A stretch of 12,086 nucleotides of DNA from DASWUD01 sp036401755 (GTDB lineage Bacteria; Pseudomonadota; Gammaproteobacteria; Thiohalomonadales; Thiohalomonadaceae): positions 1-12,086 of the forward strand of contig DASWUD010000233.1 in assembly GCA_036401755.1 (NCBI GenBank). Reading direction: 5' to 3'. Each line of letters opens with the position of its first letter. The first letter of the stretch is position 1. The notes below the pieces were generated by a model. The model searched no databases, was not told the DNA's origin, and saw nothing but the letters and a program-made list of their open reading frames with translations. A program made the translations under genes and the position numbers. Of this stretch, positions 6,931 to 12,086 are shown one piece after another.

Positions 6931-7000
6931 CGCTCCGGTGCTCATTTACTACCGGTAAACTCCGCTCCTCGCGGTGTTTGCGCCTTGTCTCAAGGCGCGA
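6931..7000 (+). other. Cluster of three hairpins upstream of the membrane/helical-repeat gene
   Basis: Three inverted repeats follow one another: TTTAC/GTAAA (6945-6949 with 6955-6959), CCGC/GCGG (6962-6965 with 6971-6974), and the strongest, GCGCCTTG/CAAGGCGC (6980-6987 with 6991-6998) with a loop of only three bases. An alternative CCGGT/ACCGG pairing (6935-6939 with 6951-6955) competes with the first. No ribosome site or coding character explains the block. It could be a structured leader RNA or a dispersed repeat; it has the look of hairpin-rich intergenic elements found in many copies in gammaproteobacteria, but that is memory, not a match. An ATG at 7000 touches the last arm. Confidence 0.5.
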
Positions 7001-7032
7001 TGCCTATTGTTGAGATGGCTTCTGGATCAGGC

Positions 7033-8295
7033 ATGGACAGCGTTTTCACCATCACCCCCTTCTGGAACAGAATCCCCAAGTTCTTTGGCTACGGCTTGCG
7101 TCGCACCCCGCTGATCCTGGCCGCCATTCTGATGGGCGTGAGTCTGCTCATCGGCGGTTTTCTCATCAATGCCTTGCTCTATATCGTCGCCATCAAGTAT
7201 GGCGCCGAGGCCTTGAAGCGCTCCATGGAGGGTGACTTCACACCGCCCGGGCTCGACAGCAAGGTCATCCATGAAAACTATGCCCTACCCTTCAAGCTGC
7301 TCTTCGTACTGCTCTTCTACATCTACGTCCTGGGCGGCGTGATCGGCTCGTTGCCGTTGCCGCTCAGTGTGCCCCTCTATATCGCCGGCGTGCTGCTGAT
7401 CCCGGCCGTGATCATTTCGCTGGTGGTATCGGAGGAGATCGGCTACTCGCTCAATCCGTTCAACTGGTGGCATATCGCCTCGCAAATCGGCTGGCCCTAC
7501 CTGTTCATGGTCGCCTTCCTCTTTTTCATCGACGGCATCAACAGCAGGTTCGCCGGCTTTATCATCGAGGCCTTTCCCGAAGGGCTCATCGCGCCCCTGC
7601 TGCTCGCCGTCAATACCTATTTCATGGCGGTGATGTTCCATCTGTTGGGGTACGTGGTGCTGCAGTATCACCAGCAGCTGGGTGGCTACACCCCTGCCGC
7701 ACTAGCCGATGGCGTGGATATAAAAAGGGCGGATCCCTACATGACGCCACTGCTCAGGCAGCTGTTGCACGACAACCATGTGGCGGGGGTGATTAATGAA
7801 CTGTCGGCGCTGATCGACAACCATCCGCAGGAGCTCGAACCGCGGCGACGCCTCTATGTCTATCTCAAGCTCAATGGCAGAAACGACGCCCTGCGCGACT
7901 ATGCGCCACGCTATTTCAACCGCCTCGCTGAGCAGAAGCGCTTTAGCGATGCCGCCACCGTCTATCTGGAGAGCACCCAGCGCGGCTATCCCTTCCTGCC
8001 GGATGACCCCGCCGACTACCGCCCGGTGATGCAGGAGTTGAAGCGCCGCCGGGCAACCCGACAGGCCGTGGCGATGGCGCAGGGTTTCCACCAGCGTTAT
8101 CCCGCAGACTCTCATATCCCGGAGGTCTATCTGACCCTGGCGCAGCTGCTCAGCGAAGAGATGCAGCGCGATGATCTGGCGCAGCAGGCACTTAGCTATG
8201 TAATGAAGGTATTCCCGCAGCACGAATTGATCCCACAGGTACGCCACCAACTCAACGTGCTGACGGCGCTGCATGGGGCTACAGGCTCGGCATGA
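7033..8295 (+). CDS. Multi-pass membrane protein with C-terminal helical-repeat (TPR-like) domain, function unknown
   Basis: A 420-residue protein. The N-terminal half is a membrane domain with hydrophobic helices at about 28-55, 87-108, 112-132, 152-168 and 183-211; the sequence between them (SLNPFNWWHIASQIGWPYL) resembles DUF4013-type membrane proteins. From about residue 230 it is soluble and helical, with pairs of amphipathic helices such as HVAGVINELSALIDNHPQEL, RFSDAATVYLESTQRGYPFL and DLAQQALSYVMKVFPQHEL, a TPR-like pattern. The start is uncertain: ATG 7033 has only a weak GGA site, while in-frame ATGs at 7000 and 7015 and a longer open frame back to 6910 run into the hairpin block. 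The gene converges on the rhomboid gene with 30 bases between stops, and both proteins share the plan of membrane domain plus helical tail. Function unknown. Confidence 0.8.
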   Translation: MDSVFTITPFWNRIPKFFGYGLRRTPLILAAILMGVSLLIGGFLINALLYIVAIKYGAEALKRSMEGDFTPPGLDSKVIHENYALPFKLLFVLLFYIYVLGGVIGSLPLPLSVPLYIAGVLLIPAVIISLVVSEEIGYSLNPFNWWHIASQIGWPYLFMVAFLFFIDGINSRFAGFIIEAFPEGLIAPLLLAVNTYFMAVMFHLLGYVVLQYHQQLGGYTPAALADGVDIKRADPYMTPLLRQLLHDNHVAGVINELSALIDNHPQELEPRRRLYVYLKLNGRNDALRDYAPRYFNRLAEQKRFSDAATVYLESTQRGYPFLPDDPADYRPVMQELKRRRATRQAVAMAQGFHQRYPADSHIPEVYLTLAQLLSEEMQRDDLAQQALSYVMKVFPQHELIPQVRHQLNVLTALHGATGSA

Positions 8296-8325
8296 TTTCT
8301 CTTGCACCGCGCTGCGCTATCGAGC

Positions 8326-9756
8326 TCAGCTGCTCTCCCCGACCGGCATCAATGAAGCGTACTTTTCCACTGCCTCGCTGCGCCCTTGTTCCTTCAGCAA
8401 TCTGATGAAACTCTCCAGCAGCCGCGTCCGTTCGGGACAGGGCAGCTGCTTTGCGGCAATCACCCCGATCAGCCGTTCGGCCTCGGTCAGCGCCTTCTGC
8501 CGAACGAAGCGCCGTGCCAGACGACACGCCAGCTCGGCGTTCATGCGCGTGGCGGGGCGGGCCATGCGCAGATATTCATTAAAGGTTTCTTGCACCAGAC
8601 GGTCGGTGGCCGGATCCGACTCGGGCAGGGTCAAGATGGCGTGTGCCAGTGCATGGTACTCCTCGGAGGCGGGCTCCAGACGACTGCAGCTGTAGTGGCT
8701 GGCCAGCAGCTCACGATGCTCGGGATGGTCACGGCGCAGGCGACGCAACAGCGGTAACGCTTCCTCGTGACGGAATGCCAGGATCAGCTCGCGCACCTGT
8801 TGCAAATCGCCATCGAGCTTGTTCTGCTGCTCATCCTGTTCGACACGCGCCATGGTGAAGCTCGACACCGCTTGGCGGATCACCAGCGCGATCAGCGCGC
8901 CACTGCACAGCCCGCCCAGGTGGGCCAGAAAATTGATGTTGCTGTCCTTGTGCAGCACCATCTGCAACAACTCGTTGCCGATCCAGAGCGGTAGCAACAC
9001 GATGGCCGGCAGCGTGACATAGTCGAAATAGACACCGATAAAATAGAAAAAGCGGATCTTCTTCAGGCCGTAGAGCACCGCATAGGCCCCCATCAAACCG
9101 GCGATGGCGCCCGAGGCACCAATACCTGGCAGCAGTGAGTCACCGCGGAAGATGAAATCAAAGGAGGCAGCACCCAACCCCCCCAGCAGATAGGCAAGGA
9201 GATAGCTCGGGCTGCTCATGGTCTTCTCCACCAGCAGGCCGACGGCAAACAGAAAGATCATGTTGCCCAGCAGGTGCCAGGTATCGCCATGCAGGAACAT
9301 GTGGCTGAACAGGGCGATGAGGGTGGGTTCGGCGGTACGCAGTCCATACTGGATAAAGGTGACGGCTTCATAGCGTTTGTCGAACTCCTGGCGCTTTGCC
9401 AGCCACTCATCGAAGCCGGCCATTTGCCAGCTGATCACCTCGCCGTTGTGCAGCGCGCGCATGAACCCGCTATCGAACTGCAGGGCAAACAGCCACTCCG
9501 GGGGATCGTCGGGCTCGTACCCCTCCAGTTGCGCAGTCAGTGGGTAATTATCGGTTCGTTCCGCGTAGGCTCGCGCTGCTGGCAGTTCGAGCTGCGCCAG
9601 TCCCGATTCATGGTAGTAGTTGACCGCCGCTTCCATCTGCTGATCGTCGTCCAGCTGATACAGCAAAAAGATCAGCACGTTGACCACCACCAGCAGCAGC
9701 GTGACGACCGGCGGGTGTTTCCAATTGACCTTGTCGTGAACGGGAATAAGCAGCAT
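8326..9756 (-). CDS. Rhomboid-family intramembrane serine protease with C-terminal helical-repeat domain
   Basis: Rhomboids cut substrate helices within the inner membrane. This protein has 476 residues. It starts with PVHDKVNWKHPPVVTLLLVV and a first membrane helix (about 17-34), followed by a long extracytoplasmic loop of about 110 residues. The core has HMFLHGDTWHLLGN (152-165) with the conserved His and Asn of the oxyanion region, GIGASGAIAG (211-220) with the nucleophile Ser215, and NFLAHLGGLCSGAL with the catalytic His279, so it should be active. After about residue 300 comes a soluble helical tail of some 170 residues with TPR-like helix pairs (FRHEEALPLLRRLRRDHPEH, QKALTEAERLIGVIAA), absent from minimal rhomboids such as GlpG. 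ATG 9756 is preceded by GGGG six bases upstream, which lies in a small hairpin. No substrate is evident. Confidence 0.93.
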   Translation of the reverse strand: MLLIPVHDKVNWKHPPVVTLLLVVVNVLIFLLYQLDDDQQMEAAVNYYHESGLAQLELPAARAYAERTDNYPLTAQLEGYEPDDPPEWLFALQFDSGFMRALHNGEVISWQMAGFDEWLAKRQEFDKRYEAVTFIQYGLRTAEPTLIALFSHMFLHGDTWHLLGNMIFLFAVGLLVEKTMSSPSYLLAYLLGGLGAASFDFIFRGDSLLPGIGASGAIAGLMGAYAVLYGLKKIRFFYFIGVYFDYVTLPAIVLLPLWIGNELLQMVLHKDSNINFLAHLGGLCSGALIALVIRQAVSSFTMARVEQDEQQNKLDGDLQQVRELILAFRHEEALPLLRRLRRDHPEHRELLASHYSCSRLEPASEEYHALAHAILTLPESDPATDRLVQETFNEYLRMARPATRMNAELACRLARRFVRQKALTEAERLIGVIAAKQLPCPERTRLLESFIRLLKEQGRSEAVEKYASLMPVGESS

Positions 9757-9762
9757 AAACGG

Positions 9763-9774
9763 CCCCGAGCGGGG
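9763..9774 (-). promoter_or_regulatory. Hairpin covering the ribosome site of the rhomboid gene
   Basis: On the minus strand CCCC-GCTC-GGGG folds into a short GC stem (CCCCG with CGGGG at most). The 3' arm GGGG is the only Shine-Dalgarno-like run before ATG 9756, at a spacing of 6 bases. If the stem forms in the mRNA it would hide the ribosome site. The stem is short, so the effect is uncertain. Confidence 0.35.
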
Positions 9775-9863
9775 TGGGTATCCCTGTTATTTGTAATTGT
9801 CCGTCCATGGTGCCGTATCTGGCGCACCAATGCCAGCGGCTGAGGCTTTTGAAAGGCGTCGGC

Positions 9864-10862
9864 TCAGCGCAGCGTGGTCGGTGAGGAGGGCGTCAGACGG
9901 TTGGGATCGGGCGGTTCATCGCCCATGGCGCCGGGGGTTTCACCGCCCTTGCCCGCGAACACCTGTTCGATGATGTCGATAAAGCGTTTGGCTGCCGGCG
10001 AGAGAAAACGCCCCTTGCGCAGCACGATGCCGTAGCTGCGGCGTGGAAAATACTCGACCAGCGGAATGCGCGCCATCTTCTCTTCACCGGTGAGGCAGAC
10101 ATCAGTGACGATAGAGATGCCAAGCCCCAGCTCCACATATTTTTTGATCACCTCCCAACCGCCTGCCTCCAGCGCCACGTTGTAAGTGAGATGGTGCTGC
10201 TGAAACACCAGATCGACGATACGCCAGGTGGAGAGGTGGCGCGGCGGCAGGATGAGGCCATAGGGGCTGATATCGGCGAGCGTCACCTTCTCTTTTTTTG
10301 CGAGGGGATGATCGAGCGCGGTGATCAGCGTCGGGTTGTAGGTCACCACCGGCTCGTAACTGATGTCATCGGGCAACTCCAGCATCGAGCCGACGGCGAA
10401 GTCGGCCTCGTCGGCACGCAGCATGGCCAGCCCATCGCGTCCCGTCACGTTGTGCAGCTTGAGACGGATGTGGGGATAGGCCTCGGCGAAGCGCTTGATC
10501 GGCTCAGGCAGGATATAGAGGATGGTCGACTCACCCGCCGCGATGTTCAGCTCCCCCGACTCCAGCTCGCCGTATTGTGCGGCGAAGGTCTCCTGCAGCT
10601 TGTCGATCCCCTCCACCAGTGGTTCCGCCAGCTTGTAGAGCATCTCCCCTTCCGGGGTCATCTTGATGTGCGGGCCGCGCCGCTCAAACAGGGAGATGCC
10701 GAACTCCCGCTCCAGTGCCTGGATCTGCAACGACACCGAGGGCTGGCTGAGGAACAGTGCCTCGGCCGCCAGCGTCACACTGCCGGTGCGCGCCGCGTAA
10801 CAGAAGGCACGCAGCTGCTTCAGGCGGTTCTGCTTGTAATAGATGTTGGGAAGGGTGCTCAT
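9864..10862 (-). CDS. LysR-type transcriptional regulator (CysB-like branch)
   Basis: A 332-residue DNA-binding regulator. The N-terminal winged helix-turn-helix spans about residues 13-72 (LKQLRAFCYAARTGSVTLAA, LSQPSVSLQIQALEREFG, LFERRG). A linker helix and a two-lobed effector-binding domain follow (about 95-300), with signatures such as TGRDGLAMLRADEADFAVGS and KKYVELGLGISIVTD. The overall plan resembles CysB/Cbl proteins, but the CysB ligand loop TTHTQ is replaced by AAGEST (108-113), so a sulfate or N-acetylserine ligand should not be assumed. A 29-residue Pro-rich tail extends past the usual C-terminus. The ribosome site before ATG 10862 is weak. The gene is divergent from ppsR across a 165-base gap holding an inverted repeat next to its start, suggesting autoregulation. 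The target genes are unknown. Confidence 0.9.
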   Translation of the reverse strand: MSTLPNIYYKQNRLKQLRAFCYAARTGSVTLAAEALFLSQPSVSLQIQALEREFGISLFERRGPHIKMTPEGEMLYKLAEPLVEGIDKLQETFAAQYGELESGELNIAAGESTILYILPEPIKRFAEAYPHIRLKLHNVTGRDGLAMLRADEADFAVGSMLELPDDISYEPVVTYNPTLITALDHPLAKKEKVTLADISPYGLILPPRHLSTWRIVDLVFQQHHLTYNVALEAGGWEVIKKYVELGLGISIVTDVCLTGEEKMARIPLVEYFPRRSYGIVLRKGRFLSPAAKRFIDIIEQVFAGKGGETPGAMGDEPPDPNRLTPSSPTTLR

Positions 10863-10871
10863 GGCCGGAAT

Positions 10872-10910
10872 CTATCATTAACATTCACAATAATCATCAT
10901 GGAATGATAG
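10872..10910. promoter_or_regulatory. Inverted repeat next to the LysR start, possible LysR operator
   Basis: CTATCATT at 10872-10879 and AATGATAG at 10903-10910 are perfect reverse complements 23 bases apart in an AT-rich stretch. LysR-type regulators usually bind such sites near their own start and so control themselves and the divergent gene. The spacing is wider than the typical T-N11-A box, so binding is a guess. Confidence 0.4.
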
Positions 10911-10956
10911 TTAAAGCTAACGGTAGCATCCAAAATAGGCGGGTAAGCGGCGCCTA

Positions 10957-10985
10957 CTGACAACAGGCGTCTGTTTCTCTATAAC
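10957..10985 (+). promoter_or_regulatory. Sigma70-type promoter of ppsR
   Basis: CTGACA (10957-10962) and TATAAC (10980-10985) each match five of six consensus bases at the ideal 17-base spacing. The implied start lies about 35 bases before the ppsR GTG. A small inverted repeat, CGCCT/AGGCG (10951-10955 with 10965-10969), overlaps the -35 box and could be an operator. Confidence 0.6.
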
Positions 10986-11027
10986 CATGTCGTACATCAC
11001 ACAACCCTTTTTGACAGGTAGTGAGAC

Positions 11028-11864
11028 GTGACCAAACAATCGCAACGCACCGTCTTTTTCCTCTCCGACCGCACCGGCATCACCGCCGAGACGCTGGGGC
11101 GCAGCATGATGACCCAGTTCGACGGGGTGGACTTTCACTTTACCCGCCTCCCCTTTCTCGATAGTGCCGAAAAGATGGCCGAGGCGGTGGCGCGCATCAA
11201 TAGCACCATGGAAGATGAGGGCAGCCGTCCCATCATCTTCAGCACGCTGGTCAATAGCGAGCTGCTCGAACAGTTGCGCCGCGACTGCAAAGGGCTGGTG
11301 CTCGACTTCTTCGACGCCTTCAATGCGCCGCTGGAGGCGGAGCTCGGCATCAAGGCCTCGCATGTGATGGGCCGCTCCCACGGTATGGGCAACTTCGCCG
11401 CCTATACCGCACGTATCGAAGCACTCAATTATTCCCTCAGTAACGACGACGGCATCACTACCAAAAACTTCAACGCCGCCGACATCATCCTCATCGGTGT
11501 GTCGCGCAGCGGCAAGACCCCCACCTCGCTGTTCCTCGCGCTGCAATTCGGCATCCACGCTGCCAACTACCCGCTCACCGAAGAGGATCTGCACCAACGT
11601 GCGCTGCCCGAGTCGTTGCGCCCGTTCCGCGACAAACTGTTCGGCCTCACCATCGATCCCGCTCGCCTGCAGCAGATCCGCAACGAACGCCGTCCCAACA
11701 GCCGCTATGCCAACGCAGGTCAATGTCAGAAAGAGGTGGATGCCGTGGAGAGCCTCTACCGCAAGGAGGGTATCCGCTTTCTCAATACCACCCACATGTC
11801 CATCGAAGAGATCTCCACCACCATTCTGCAAACAGCAGGCTTGAAGCGCCGCCTGTTGGGCTGA
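11028..11864 (+). CDS. ppsR: Posphoenolpyruvate synthase regulatory protein (bifunctional kinase/pyrophosphorylase)
   Basis: PpsR switches PEP synthetase (PpsA) off by ADP-dependent phosphorylation of a Thr and on again by Pi-dependent removal of that phosphate, so it controls pyruvate-to-PEP flux in the cytoplasm. It is 278 residues, the family norm. Visible marks are the N-terminal TVFFLSDRTGITAETLG (8-24), FDAFNAPLEAELG, the P-loop GVSRSGKT (157-164) that binds the nucleotide, LFLALQFGIHAANYPL, and RRPNSRYANAGQCQKEVD near the C-terminus. It begins with GTG at 11028; no in-frame ATG gives a full N-terminus, and the ribosome site is weak (AGG about 11 bases upstream). In many gammaproteobacteria ppsA lies next to ppsR; here the divergent neighbour is a LysR regulator and no ppsA is in view. 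A good promoter lies upstream. Confidence 0.95.
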   Translation: MTKQSQRTVFFLSDRTGITAETLGRSMMTQFDGVDFHFTRLPFLDSAEKMAEAVARINSTMEDEGSRPIIFSTLVNSELLEQLRRDCKGLVLDFFDAFNAPLEAELGIKASHVMGRSHGMGNFAAYTARIEALNYSLSNDDGITTKNFNAADIILIGVSRSGKTPTSLFLALQFGIHAANYPLTEEDLHQRALPESLRPFRDKLFGLTIDPARLQQIRNERRPNSRYANAGQCQKEVDAVESLYRKEGIRFLNTTHMSIEEISTTILQTAGLKRRLLG

Positions 11865-11982
11865 AGAGGATTTATCCACGAAAGACCCTGCATCAAATAC
11901 CAGCACAAATTTGTTCCTGCCACCCACCAAGGCCATGCCGTCGCTCTTTCCGGAAGCGGTTAGTGATCAGAGCGGGTGAGCG

Positions 11983-12008
11983 AAAAAAAGGCATGGGTCC
12001 CCTACGCC
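11983..12008 (-). terminator. Intrinsic terminator for a minus-strand gene entering from the right
   Basis: On the minus strand GGCGTAGG pairs with CCCATGCC (complement of 11990-12008; one G-U pair, one mismatch, 3-base loop) and is followed by seven Ts (complement of 11983-11989). The polarity fits only leftward transcription. The 222 bases after ppsR hold no other convincing feature besides short open frames at the right edge. Confidence 0.6.
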
Positions 12009-12086
12009 TTGATGGCCTCATGCGGGCAGCCACCAGGCAGAGATGACAACCCCAGCCAGAGCGCGGGATTGCAGCCGCATAGGGCC

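Noticed and set aside
9864..10862. Calling the LysR gene cysB
   Set aside because: The CysB ligand loop TTHTQ is absent and no cysteine-biosynthesis gene is nearby.
11011..11016. TTGACA as the -35 box of ppsR
   Set aside because: It is only 11 bases from the GTG start, leaving no room for a -10 box; the CTGACA/TATAAC pair upstream is properly spaced.
10917..11936. Minus-strand frame of 339 residues covering ppsR
   Set aside because: PpsR is unmistakable on the plus strand, with a P-loop and promoter. The minus frame also crosses intergenic DNA and has no recognisable domain.

Overview
The window comes from a GC-rich gammaproteobacterium. This is inferred from the FumC, PpsR and two-subunit pyruvate dehydrogenase sequences, a consensus Fur operator, and sigma70-type promoter boxes. 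No genus can be named from the sequence. Genes are dense on both strands. There is no insertion sequence, CRISPR array, tRNA, rRNA or prophage gene.

Layout: (a) 1-1735, minus strand: pdhA and the start of pdhB, the E1 alpha and beta subunits of a pyruvate dehydrogenase complex, overlapping by one base; pdhB runs off the left edge. (b) 1934-2332, plus: a small protein with an NTF2-like look, function unknown. (c) 2339-5126, minus: a compact four-gene unit read from 5126 downwards. In order it holds an outer-membrane beta-barrel, an exported FMN-binding protein with the SGAT flavinylation motif, an ApbE flavin transferase, and a four-helix membrane protein with histidines placed as in diheme b-type cytochromes. 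A TTGACA/TTAAAT promoter precedes it, bracketed by two Fur boxes that form the arms of a 20-bp inverted repeat. (d) 5398-6786, plus: fumC, the iron-independent class II fumarase, divergent from the Fur-controlled unit. (e) 6795-7000: a perfect stem-loop, then a cluster of hairpins. (f) 7033-8295 plus and 8326-9756 minus: two convergent membrane proteins, each a membrane domain followed by a soluble helical-repeat tail; the second is a rhomboid serine protease with an intact Ser/His dyad. (g) 9864-10862, minus: a LysR-type regulator. It is divergent from (h) 11028-11864, plus: ppsR, the kinase/pyrophosphorylase that controls PEP synthetase. A terminator pointing leftwards at 11983-12008 suggests another minus-strand gene beyond the right edge.

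The most interesting part is unit (c). Its gene content reads as an electron path: membrane cytochrome, to a covalently flavinylated periplasmic protein, towards the outer membrane. The operator says it is switched on by iron starvation. My working hypothesis is a flavin-based periplasmic ferric reductase or iron-assimilation system; no direct evidence of substrate can be read here. Placing fumC opposite this operator fits an iron-sparing response. Central carbon control is a second theme (pdhAB, fumC, ppsR at the pyruvate/PEP/TCA junction), but these genes are in separate transcription units.
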